DNA from: Paraescarpia echinospica
Lineage: Eukaryota; Annelida; Polychaeta; Sabellida; Siboglinidae
Length of the DNA: 64,000 nucleotides
Direction: 5' to 3'
NCBI GenBank assembly: GCA_020002185.1
Contig: CM034541.1
Span: forward strand, 34,409,852-34,473,851
A program made the position numbers and the translations under genes. This document shows, one piece after another, positions 57,501-64,000 of the stretch. The notes beneath the pieces were generated by a model that saw only the letters and a program-made list of their open reading frames with translations, did not search any database and was not told the DNA's origin. The number at the start of each line of letters is the position of its first letter. Position 1 is the first letter of the stretch.

Positions 57501-58488
57501 ATATGTCAGTTGTTCATACAGTCCCAGAATAAATAACACAGGTAGATGTCAGTTGTTCATACAGTCCCAGAATAAATAACACAGGCATATGTCAGTTGTT
57601 CATACAGTCCCAGAATAAATAACACAGGCAGATGTCAGTTGTTCATACAGTCCCAGAATAAATAACACAGGCAGATGTCAGTTGTCCATACAGTCCCAGA
57701 ATAAATAACACAGGCAGATGTCAGTTGTTCATACTGTCCCAGAATAAATAACACAGGCAGATGTCAGTGGTTCATACTGTCCCAGAATAAATAACACAGG
57801 CAGATGTCAGTTGTCCATACAGTCCCAGAATAAATAACACAGGCAGATGTCAGTTGTTCATACTGTCCCAGAATAAATAACACAGGCAGATGTCAGTGGT
57901 TCATACTGTCCCAGAATAAATAACACAGGCAGACGTCAGTTGTCCATACAGTCCCAGAATAAATAACACAGGCAGATGTCAGTTGTTCATACTGTCCCAG
58001 AATAAATAACACAGGCAGATGTCAGTGGTTCATACTGTCCCAGAATAAATAACACAGGCAGACGTCAGTGGTTCATACTGTCCCAGAATAAATAACAATA
58101 TACTGTTTCTTGAATGGATTGACGATCTGGTTTCTTAGTTTTAATAATGAGACATATTTACCTGTCAAGGAACTTATTTTTTGTATATTTCGGCCACATT
58201 GTGACACACCCTTAACGTCATTCTGCTGATAAAGACTGCATGAAGTGGTCAAAATATACAATAAAAATGAAAACAAGTTAAATATGTCTAATTAATGCAC
58301 TGTTTGTTGTCACCTATGCGTCAGTTCATTTTAACACATCTGATTATGTGTGTTTTTTGTGGTTGCAGCAAATCATGCAGGTCGCTGAAGAGTACAACCT
58401 AGGTCTGGACCTGCGCACAGCCGCCTACATCAGCTCGGTGGGCAAGATCTTCAACGTCTACCGAGAGGCTGGTCTCACGTTCACCTGA
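34183..58488 (+). CDS. GLUD1: Mitochondrial glutamate dehydrogenase (GLUD1-type), 13 coding exons
   Basis: It catalyses oxidative deamination of L-glutamate to 2-oxoglutarate and ammonia with NAD(P)+ in the mitochondrial matrix. Coding exons: 34183-34366, 35492-35707, 37092-37292, 38158-38244, 38859-38947, 40884-40982, 41673-41810, 42817-42957, 45413-45493, 46528-46651, 47210-47301, 47738-47800 and 58369-58488. They sum to 1,635 bp, 544 residues plus TGA, close to vertebrate GLUD1. All introns are GT-AG and frame is kept throughout. Order: Arg-rich presequence (~1-35), substrate domain with PCKGG (~129-134), PFGGAKGG (catalytic Lys ~168) and PAPDM (Asp ~210), Rossmann GFGNVG (~293-298), animal-type antenna (~445-490), C-terminal pivot. 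No lesion is seen. Several introns carry large minisatellites. The start is the first Met after the acceptor at 34167. Confidence 0.97.
34367..35491 (+). other. GLUD1 intron 1
   Basis: It contains a 46-bp tandem duplication (about 34830-34920, ATTATACATAGCAGGCATCC units) and a strong hairpin at about 35028-35092. No gene is inside. Confidence 0.8.
35492..35707 (+). CDS. GLUD1: GLUD1 coding exon 2
   Basis: Residues about 62-133, the N-terminal part of the substrate domain: [33 protein letters not shown]. The last motif holds a glutamate-binding lysine of the GDH family. Phase 1 at both ends; acceptor CCTACAG, donor G|GTCAGT. Confidence 0.96.
36214..36900. repeat. Minisatellite in GLUD1 intron 2, 34-bp unit, about 20 copies
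   Basis: Unit TGTAATGTGAGGTAACTTGT plus ATTGTGAGGCCCCA. A variant monomer with AAGTAACTCAT recurs every 136 bp (near 36342, 36478, 36614), giving a four-monomer higher-order repeat in the middle of the array. Each unit contains GAG|GTAACT, a donor-like motif. It lies between exons 2 and 3 and ends about 190 bp before exon 3. Minus-strand open frames here are artefacts. Confidence 0.96.
37092..37292 (+). CDS. GLUD1: GLUD1 coding exon 3 (catalytic lysine)
   Basis: Residues about 134-200. [20 protein letters not shown], then [17 protein letters not shown] with the catalytic Lys at about 168, then [19 protein letters not shown]. Phase 1 at both ends; donor G|GTGAGT. Confidence 0.97.
37445..37690 (-). 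mobile_element. tRNA-derived SINE in GLUD1 intron 3, minus strand
   Basis: On the minus strand the head carries A-box-like AGTGGTTAGCAC (37652-37663) and B-box-like GAGTTCAAAACCC (37616-37628) with tRNA-like spacing. A tRNA-unrelated body runs to about 37445. The fold is not a full tRNA, so it is read as a SINE rather than a tRNA gene. Confidence 0.65.
38158..38244 (+). CDS. GLUD1: GLUD1 coding exon 4
   Basis: Residues about 201-229: [20 protein letters not shown] then IADTYSETL. It includes the family Asp of PAPDM needed for catalysis. Phase 1 at both ends; acceptor CTCTACAG, donor G|GTAAGA. Confidence 0.97.
38859..38947 (+). CDS. GLUD1: GLUD1 coding exon 5
   Basis: Residues about 230-259: [19 protein letters not shown] and [10 protein letters not shown], at the hinge between substrate and coenzyme domains. 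The exon ends in phase 0 at CGG|GTGAGT. Confidence 0.96.
39050..40640. repeat. Minisatellite in GLUD1 intron 5, 79-bp unit, about 20 copies
   Basis: Units contain AGCCCATCCTAACAAGAGCA, CCCCTCCTTGCTATACTGCC and GCCTGTTGTATTATGTCTTG. Left copies are more diverged (CAGGAGCACC, GTATGCC), and right copies from about 39830 are nearly identical, suggesting recent expansion. One rearranged copy lies at about 40190-40295. Confidence 0.95.
40884..40982 (+). CDS. GLUD1: GLUD1 coding exon 6
   Basis: 33 codons, residues 260-292: [20 protein letters not shown], then [11 protein letters not shown] leading into the Rossmann fold. The acceptor chosen is GTGTTTCAG|GG at 40883 because it gives the family TGR-G-[IV]FHG junction. 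An in-frame alternative CACAG at 40865 would add six residues (CCSVFQ). Confidence 0.95.
41308..41490 (+). mobile_element. tRNA-derived SINE in GLUD1 intron 6
   Basis: A-box-like TAGCTAGAGCA (41323) and B-box GGTTTGAATCC (41360-41370) are correctly spaced. A conserved-looking body follows (CTTGGGCAAGTTTGTTCACT, GTATGAATGAGTACCTAGC), as in animal SINEs with a shared central domain. The 3' end is not sharply defined. Confidence 0.7.
41673..41810 (+). CDS. GLUD1: GLUD1 coding exon 7 (Rossmann motif)
   Basis: 46 codons, residues 293-338, starting exactly at GFGNVGLH, the GxGxxG NAD(P)-binding loop. [20 protein letters not shown] and PKELENWMI follow. Phase 0 at both ends; donor ATT|GTAAGT. Confidence 0.97.
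42817..42957 (+). CDS. GLUD1: GLUD1 coding exon 8
   Basis: 47 codons, residues 339-385: [16 protein letters not shown], then [20 protein letters not shown], part of the coenzyme-binding domain. Phase 0 at both ends; donor AAG|GTACGT. Confidence 0.97.
43855..45385. repeat. Minisatellite in GLUD1 intron 8, 41-bp unit, about 37 copies
   Basis: Unit GCAGTGTTTGATTTACAACC plus GAAGTAGGAATAAGAAAGTGA. Variants AAAGTGAG, AAAGTAAG, AAAGAAAG and TATGAAAG occur in ordered runs. AAGTAAGAATAAGAAAGTAAGTAG recurs with a 164-bp spacing (four monomers), so part of the array has higher-order structure. It stops about 25 bp before exon 9, extremely close to the acceptor. Confidence 0.96.
45413..45493 (+). CDS. 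GLUD1: GLUD1 coding exon 9
   Basis: 27 codons, residues 386-412: [18 protein letters not shown] then LQNNVLVIP. The NGPTT segment is a highly conserved GDH feature. Acceptor TTGTTGACAG, donor CCT|GTGAGT. A CT microsatellite starts about 50 bp into the next intron. Confidence 0.96.
45547..45594. repeat. (CT)n microsatellite in GLUD1 intron 9
   Basis: About 23 CT dinucleotides. Confidence 0.95.
45968..46230 (+). mobile_element. tRNA-derived SINE in GLUD1 intron 9
   Basis: The head GGCGGTAGCTCAGTGGGTAG contains a near-perfect A box. A weaker B box, GGCTCGAGTCA, follows about 25 bp later. The body runs to about 46230. The B box spacing is shorter than in a real tRNA, so a degraded SINE is more likely than a tRNA gene. 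Confidence 0.6.
46528..46651 (+). CDS. GLUD1: GLUD1 coding exon 10
   Basis: Residues about 413-453: [41 protein letters not shown]. The C-terminal helix region leads to the base of the antenna. Phase 0 start, phase 1 end (donor G|GTAAGC). Confidence 0.97.
47210..47301 (+). CDS. GLUD1: GLUD1 coding exon 11 (antenna)
   Basis: Residues 454-484: [15 protein letters not shown] and [15 protein letters not shown]. This is the animal/ciliate-type antenna that mediates allosteric communication between subunits. Its presence supports a GTP/ADP-regulated enzyme rather than a bacterial-type GDH. Donor GGA|GTAAGT. Confidence 0.95.
47329..47408. repeat. Trinucleotide and GGTCAGGT short repeats in GLUD1 intron 11
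   Basis: (CAT/CGT)n-type ATCATCATCGTC run followed by several GGTCAGGTGACC units. Confidence 0.85.
47738..47800 (+). CDS. GLUD1: GLUD1 coding exon 12
   Basis: 21 codons, residues 485-505: [20 protein letters not shown] then Q, matching the family's descending antenna helix and pivot helix start. Phase 0 at both ends; donor CAG|GTGGGG is the weakest of the gene. Confidence 0.95.
48595..58100. repeat. Giant minisatellite in GLUD1 intron 12, 43-bp unit, about 220 copies
   Basis: Unit CAGAATAAATAACACAGGCA plus GATGTCAGTGGTTCGTACTGTCC, tandem for about 9.5 kb. The left third is enriched for GGTTCGTACTGTC(C/T)C. The right part has more TTGTTCATACAGTCCC and TTGTCCATAC variants. One disrupted stretch lies at about 51275-51380. 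The block 52490-54675 is repeated at 54675-56860. Almost every monomer contains AATAAA. Minus-strand frames such as [20 protein letters not shown] are repeat artefacts. Confidence 0.98.
58369..58488 (+). CDS. GLUD1: GLUD1 coding exon 13 (C-terminus)
   Basis: 39 codons plus TGA at 58486-58488, residues 506-544: [20 protein letters not shown] then [19 protein letters not shown], the invariant animal GDH C-terminus. Acceptor GGTTGCAG at 58368, 268 bp after the 43-bp array ends. Confidence 0.97.
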   Translation, partial: QIMQVAEEYNLGLDLRTAAYISSVGKIFNVYREAGLTFT

Positions 58489-59725
58489 ACACAACCCCCG
58501 CCTCGCTCGCCAGTCGTCAACCCGGCACACAATCATAGTAGTAAATATCCCCTCGCTAGCACGTTACGCTGCAAAGTCACAGCTTAGAATACTCGCGTTT
58601 TGTAAAAGGGTTTTCATGCCCTTTGTTGTAACATCGTATCCAATTGCACACCCTCTTGCCCCATGTCATGACCTCTTGCTCAAGGCCACGCCCTCTCGCC
58701 TCTCGGATATGCACAATGTATGAATGTTTATATTTACACGTGCCATTGTGCGCTCAAACATGTTAACACATCGTACAGCACAATACGTTGACATTTTAGT
58801 AATGTCAATTAACGATGTGTCATGATTAGAGCAAACATCTGTTTCTGTTTCGTTCACTGCTGTTTGTTATGTTAATTTGTATTGCATAATACACTGCCGA
58901 AGTATTCTTTTGTAATCTGTCTATTTTGCACTGTACTGGTACCCGGTAGTTGCATTGACCGAGAATCAAAAATTCCAAAGCACGTGTCATGGCAAGTTAT
59001 GTTTAATGTACCTTTTAAAAGTGTGATTTTGACTTAAAAAATGATCGTATGTCAGAAACCATCACGAAACAAGCATATGTAAATAATAAACTATATTGCA
59101 CATGTTTCCTTGGGAGAAATAAGAAGTTACAACTGCCACAGGGTGACGTCTCAGGTTTATACCGTAATATTAATTGTTACATCATTTAAAGAAATCTCAT
59201 TAGTACTATATTATTATATATTATACTATATTTTTACAATTATTACGAATCTATTACATGCTGGGTTCAGTAGCTTTACATTGTGACTTGTGTATATCCT
59301 CTACTCTTATTTTGCCTTTGATCCAAGTTGTTTTCACGACTTTAAGTGTGTGTATCAATTGTAGTTTGTTACTTTGAAGTTGATATTAATTATTCTTTCT
59401 TTCCGACACCATGTGCTTGTGATATCAGTAAAATGTTTACATGCCGAAAGTAAAATGACTACTGTGTAAATGATTACATATTGAGCTTATTATTAGGCAA
59501 CAAAAAGGCAGATGTGTGGGTCTAGGACATACTAGAATAATTGTGTTGAAACTGCTTCATGTGTACTTCTTGTGATAATGTAGATGTGCCCTTGTATGTT
59601 GTGTTATTTTACAACAGACTTTTACTGTGTATAATCATTGAGCTGAAGTGTCATCAAACAATGGCTGCTTGTTTTGGTTTAATATATTGCCATAAATAAA
59701 CTGTCATTTGTGGTAGTGGATAACA
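58489..59725 (+). other. GLUD1: GLUD1 3' UTR (extent inferred)
   Basis: AT-rich sequence after the stop. AATAAA occurs at 59085-59090 and at 59695-59700. The second is followed within 20 bp by GT-rich TGTCATTTGTGGTAGTGG, a good downstream element, so cleavage near 59715-59725 is likely and near 59105 possible. Confidence 0.6.
59695..59700 (+). terminator. Candidate polyadenylation signal of GLUD1
   Basis: Canonical AATAAA with a GT-rich downstream element. An alternative proximal hexamer lies at 59085-59090. Confidence 0.55.
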
Positions 59726-59769
59726 TTGTTTGTGTTTATATAATATAAAATGTGAAACAAACTGCATTA

Positions 59770-60980
59770 CTATTGTGATTTTTAGTTCTTTGGTCCAAAG
59801 GTCCAACAGACTTATGCCATCATTCCGCGTCTGCTGTGCACCGTCTGACGTTAGCTGCCATATCCCAGAAACTGTTCAGCAACTTTTTCTCTAATTATGC
59901 ATAGTTGTATCTTATGGCACTGCCACTATGCATGATAAATCTGTATTTGATTTCTCATGCATAGGGCCAAGGTCCCCAAAAACTGGTAAATTTTAACATT
60001 TTGTCTAGTTTTTCAAAACCTCTAAAGTAACTTTTTCTCTGATTTTGCAGACATTTCATGTGGTAGTGCCACTATACACAAGACATCTGTATTTGATTGA
60101 TTTATTCTAAGGGCACCTCAGAGCCCCCCAAAATGCAGTAGCATGGGCCACTGATCTCTATTTATAACTGGATAGTGCCCTATCTCTGATCACTGGAGTG
60201 GCTGAGCAGCCTGGCACTGAATTTAGGTCAGTGTATGGTCAATGAGCCACTGGGTGGAGTGGTCACTCAATCATGGCCACAGTTTTTTGTTTTATTTTTG
60301 GTCAGTCTTGGTGTGGCCAGAGCTGGACTGTTGTTTATTGCCCAGTGCGGGAGAGTGAGTGCTTAGTGGGCTTCAGGCATTGTAGGCACTGGGGTGAGAC
60401 ATTCTGATGTAATACACCTTTTGTACCATTACAAGTATAATGATGTAATTAGCTAAGCACCAAATTTATAGTGTATCATGGCACTATACGCTAATAACAA
60501 GCACACTGTAAGCCAACTTTGAATGCCATACACTCAATATTTCCAAGCTATCCATGTGCATATGCAAAACCTTCACAGTCATGTGTTATCATTTTGTTTA
60601 CACATAGACATAATCTGGCATAACTTTATCAGTTTTTGTAGCAGCACATTTGTACTTCCAGTGTATCATTGCAACATACATACATACTGTGTGCCACATT
60701 TGAATGTCATGCATGTGATATTTCCATGCAATCCATTTGCATATATAATGTATAACTTCAACAGCCGTTTTATTCATTTTCACTTTTTGACCCCTACCAT
60801 GTTCAATGCTCCATAACTTCGCCAATTTTTGTAGCAGTCATAATTTTTTGAAACCGTGTAAAACACTCTACTCAACCTTTACAAGAATGTAATAAAAACA
60901 GTGTTACAATTTTTCCAACTTATCACTCATTTGGTCAGCAGGGTCACATATAGTCCAAAGGACTTCAGGGCCTCTTGGCC
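59770..60980. repeat. Unidentified repeat block with diverged internal duplications
   Basis: Two diverged copies, about 150 bp apart, share AACTTTTTCTCT(A/G)ATT, (A/G)GTGCCACTAT and ATCTGTATTTGATT (59875-60110). Two more, 188-194 bp apart, share GTATCAT(G/T)GCA, TTTGAATG(C/T)CAT, ATATTTCCA and TTTTTGTAGCAG (60470-60840). GTCCAAAGG-type motifs occur near both borders (about 59793 and 60952). No coding region. Confidence 0.55.
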
Positions 60981-61739
60981 CATTTTTTAATACAATACAG
61001 TGACTGTTTGTACATTATTTTATTTAATACATACATTATTCTGTGCCTTCATAAGACTTATGACAAGATGTAAACGTTAGTTTCTCTGTATATAACACTT
61101 TATTAACTAAAATAACAATATTTAGTACCATTTGGCACAAATCAACTTGGAAAATACATGCAACATATATTAGCACAGTAATTTTCTGATGTACTTATAA
61201 ACTGTGAACACATCACTGAGACTAACTATTCTAAAGTACACCAGATACTCTGTCAATAACGACATGACAACACCACATAATTGTTTTCATACAAAATGCA
61301 CTATAAAAAATCAACTTTAAACATACTGTACATAACAAATATGAATTATGAAGATATTGATGGGCAGGTGATACAAATTATACCAGCTTTTGTGTGATTC
61401 AAGTTTTGAATAATATAGAATATCATTTGAATGTAAACATACAACAAACAATTGTACAACATTGTACAATACACATTATGCAGATGTATCTACATGAATC
61501 AAAACATGTACTGTACCTTATGCACATTTATATGTATATACTATAGGTAATGTGTATATGTTAACGCATGTATATTACTTGATATGTATACACACACGCA
61601 CGCACGCACGCGCACACATAAGACAACATCCGTTATCACATGGTACACACATACCATCTGGTTGATACAAACATTGGCCATGTACAAAGCTCAACAAGTT
61701 AAATTCTTGATCAGTCAATAATATATATATTATATGTAT
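60981..61739. other. Unannotated AT-rich stretch
   Basis: It includes an imperfect CA/CG dinucleotide tract at about 61590-61618 and a TA-rich run at about 61718-61742. No gene was recognised. Confidence 0.4.
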
Positions 61740-62790
61740 ATGTAATTATCATTGCCATCTGACGATACACAAATATACCTCTCAGCCGATCCCACACAGT
61801 CAAAATTTAATGATGCAATACAGCAAATTGAAGTCCGTCTTGATGAGCTACGTCAATGGATGTCGCTGAACATCCTGATGCTGAATGATGGAAAGACAGA
61901 ATTCATTGTCGTCAGATCCAAACAACAGAGATCAAAAGTCAGCATCACACAGATCAGAGTGGGTGACACCATGGTTACTCCTTCGGACCTGTCAGGAATC
62001 TCGATGTTATCTTTGATGAGAACCTTTCCATGGATAAACACATTGCCGCTGTATCCAGAGCCGCCTGTCTGTCAATTCATAATATTGGCCTGATTCGTAA
62101 TCACATCAATCGGCCGGTTGCGGATCTACTCACATTCTCATTACGTCTAGACTGGACATGGGCAATGCTCTGCTTCACGGCGTCAACAAATCACAACCAA
62201 AACGACTCTAGCGATTACAAAACACTGCCGCCAGACTGGTCAGGCTTTCCAGGAAATTCACACCCATCACACCTATCCTCAAACAACTGCACTGGCTGCC
62301 AATCGAACACAGGGTCATCTACAAAATATCCACCCTTGTATTCAAGACAATCCAACATGACTCCTACCTACTTGTGCAACCTCGTCAAACCATATGTGCC
62401 ATCCCGTGAAAATGTGCACTCTGCAAACAAGTTACTCCTAGTAAAACACAAACTGTGGGGAACACGACCGTTTATAGTATCTACAGCAAAGATCTGGAAT
62501 GCGCTTCCAAACAACGTTAGACCTACTACAACAATCAACACCTTCAAAACAGCCCTGAAAACTCACCTCTTTAAAGTACACTATTATTTATTGATGTTAT
62601 GATGTATAATTAATGATACTCATTTTATAATTTTTAGAACATTGCTGTTATTATATTTTAGAATAGTGCTTTTACAATTCTTAAAATGACTACTTTTAAA
62701 ACAGCAATGGTCAACTACTGTGCTAGTGCCATGAGTGCCTCTACGGTGGATACTGGCGCTATATAAGATTTCATTATTATTATTTTGTAT
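61740..62790 (+). mobile_element. 5'-truncated LINE relic (CR1/L2-like), from RT palm to 3' tail
   Basis: It opens at the degraded polymerase box PSDDTQIYLSADP (family YADDTQIYLS). QWMSLNILMLNDGKTEFIVV follows. After frame changes come SMDKHIAAVSRAAC, LHWLPIEHRVIYKI and WNALPNNVRP plus FKTALKTHLF. The 3' end GGCGCTATATAAGATTTC with ATT repeats resembles the tail at 33997-34036. At least three frame changes; non-functional. Confidence 0.88.
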
Positions 62791-62814
62791 ATATGATGTC
62801 TTAGGGGGCAATAT

Positions 62815-62990
62815 ACAATGTATCCATTTCATCGGTTTTAAGAAAAACTCACTTTTGAGTTTCATCCTAGGAGTTTAAATAAAAATTATGAAATTGGAAT
62901 ATATAAAGAACCCCAAATCAAAGAGAACGGTAGCAAAGGCCGACATGTTTTTTGCAGATTTGTTATACAAAATGTGACATTAGAATATTT
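62815..62990 (+). repeat. Dispersed repeat copy B (related to 30085-30280)
   Basis: Shares ordered landmarks with 30085-30280, including TTTCATCCT, AGTTTAAATAA, CCCAAATCA.AGAGAA and TTTGTTATACAAAATGTGA. The two copies are in the same orientation. Confidence 0.75.
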
Positions 62991-63054
62991 TTTCTTCCCC
63001 GTTTTCCGTTTGGATAAAATTTAAGAAATGGTGTTTATTTCATTTTGCCGAGAA

Positions 63055-63130
63055 ACCCTTCATATGTATATATGTATAAGCATACCTCTTCATATGTACC
63101 CCGGTATATATGTATAAGCATACCTCATCA
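63055..63130. repeat. Short tandem duplication (about 45 bp, 2 copies)
   Basis: Two copies of a TATATATGTATAAGCATACC-containing segment, each followed by TC(T/A)TCA. Confidence 0.75.
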
Positions 63131-63437
63131 AATTTGCTTCAAGCTTTCCCTGTCTGAAGTTCAATATAGATCACACAAAATGATATAATTTCACTGTTGT
63201 TTACACAAATATATTATTCTTACTAACGGTGCCAACCGAGTCTGGGCTCTATCTACATGCTGTTAATTACTCATTTTCCATAAACTCAACAAATAACGTA
63301 TGTGGTCAGCATAGACATGATCAAGGAAGTGACCAGTGGGTCAAGGGTCAACTGACACATCTCCATGACATCATTGCGGTTTATAACATCCTATAAAACA
63401 ATGACAACTGTAGCTGTTGGGTTCATGTTAAATATAT

Positions 63438-64000
63438 GTTCAGAGAATGTTGTTCAGAATGTTGTTCAGAATGTTGTTCAGGATGTTGTTCAGAATGTTG
63501 TTCAGAATGTTGTTCAGGATGTTGTTCAGGATGTTGTTCAGGATGTTGTTCAGGATGTTGTTCAGAATGTTGTTCAGAATGTTGTTCAGGATGTTGTTCA
63601 GGATGTTGTTCAGGATGTTGTTCAGAATGTTGTTCAGGATGTTGTTCAGGATGTTGTTCAGATTGTTGTTCAGAATGTTGTTCAGGATGTTGTTCAGAAT
63701 GTTGTTCAGAATGTTGTTCAGGATGTTGTTCAGGATGTTGTTCAGAATGTTGTTCAGAATGTTGTTCAGAATGTTGTTCAGGATGTTGTTCAGAATGTTG
63801 TTCAGAATGTTGTTCAGGATGTTGTTCAGAATGTTGTTCAGAATGTTGTTCAGAATGTTGTTCAGAATGTTGTTCAGAATGTTGTTCAGAATGTTGTTCA
63901 GAATGTTGTTCAGAATGTTGTTCAGAATGTTGTTCATGTTGTTCAATGTTGTTCAGAATGTTGTTCAGAATGTTGTTCAGGATGTTGTTCAGGATGTTGT
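63438..64000. repeat. 12-bp minisatellite (TTCAGAATGTTG), about 46 copies, runs off window
   Basis: Units TTCAGAATGTTG and TTCAGGATGTTG alternate irregularly. One TTCAGATTGTTG variant and a short slip at about 63935-63950 occur. The array continues past the window edge. The minus strand encodes an uninterrupted Asn-Asn-Ile-Leu repeat only because the unit is a multiple of three without stops. Confidence 0.97.

Noticed and set aside
63440..63946. 168-codon minus-strand frame encoding an Asn-Asn-Ile-Leu repeat
   Set aside because: A product of a 12-bp tandem repeat, divisible by three, without stops. No start context, flanking exon or domain.

Overview
The window is eukaryotic, specifically metazoan, nuclear DNA. 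It carries one recognisable cellular gene, with 12 introns and standard GT-AG sites. The rest is repeat-rich, with several retrotransposon classes (DIRS-like, Ty3/Gypsy, RTE-type and Jockey/CR1/L2-type LINEs), tRNA-derived SINEs, small DNA transposons and many minisatellites. This mix suits a marine invertebrate such as a mollusc or other lophotrochozoan, but the sequence alone does not fix the phylum.

Layout. 1-976 is the end of a 52-bp tandem array. 977-6600 is mostly unannotatable AT-rich DNA with one possible orphan coding exon (5312-5407) and a LINE relic. 6640-14510 is a decayed RTE-type LINE split by a nearly complete 5.96-kb DIRS-like tyrosine-recombinase retrotransposon (8411-14370). 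The DIRS inverted terminal repeats and internal complementary region can be read base by base. 15418-17880 is a second decayed LINE bordered by TG microsatellites. 20403-24328 is a Ty3/Gypsy element with 140-bp LTRs differing at one base and a 5-bp target duplication. 25475-26575 looks like an LTR-type regulatory unit containing a 68-bp tandem array. 28434-28719 is a hAT-like MITE, and 32148-32961 is a long palindromic foldback element with 8-bp target duplications.

34168-59720 is the mitochondrial glutamate dehydrogenase gene (GLUD1-type), with 13 coding exons encoding about 544 residues. It looks intact: every splice junction keeps frame and every catalytic motif is present. Its introns are swollen by minisatellites of different unit length: 34 bp in intron 2, 79 bp in intron 5, 41 bp in intron 8 and a 9.5-kb array of 43-bp units in intron 12. 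The last array repeats a canonical AATAAA in sense orientation on the order of 200 times and contains a 2,185-bp internal segmental duplication.

59720-64000 holds diverged tandem duplications, another LINE relic (61740-62790), a dispersed repeat shared with 30090-30275, and a 12-bp array running off the right edge.

Nothing here is an operon or prokaryotic-style system. The most unusual items are the exposed DIRS replication architecture, the polyadenylation-signal-rich array inside the last GLUD1 intron, and the full-length palindromic element.
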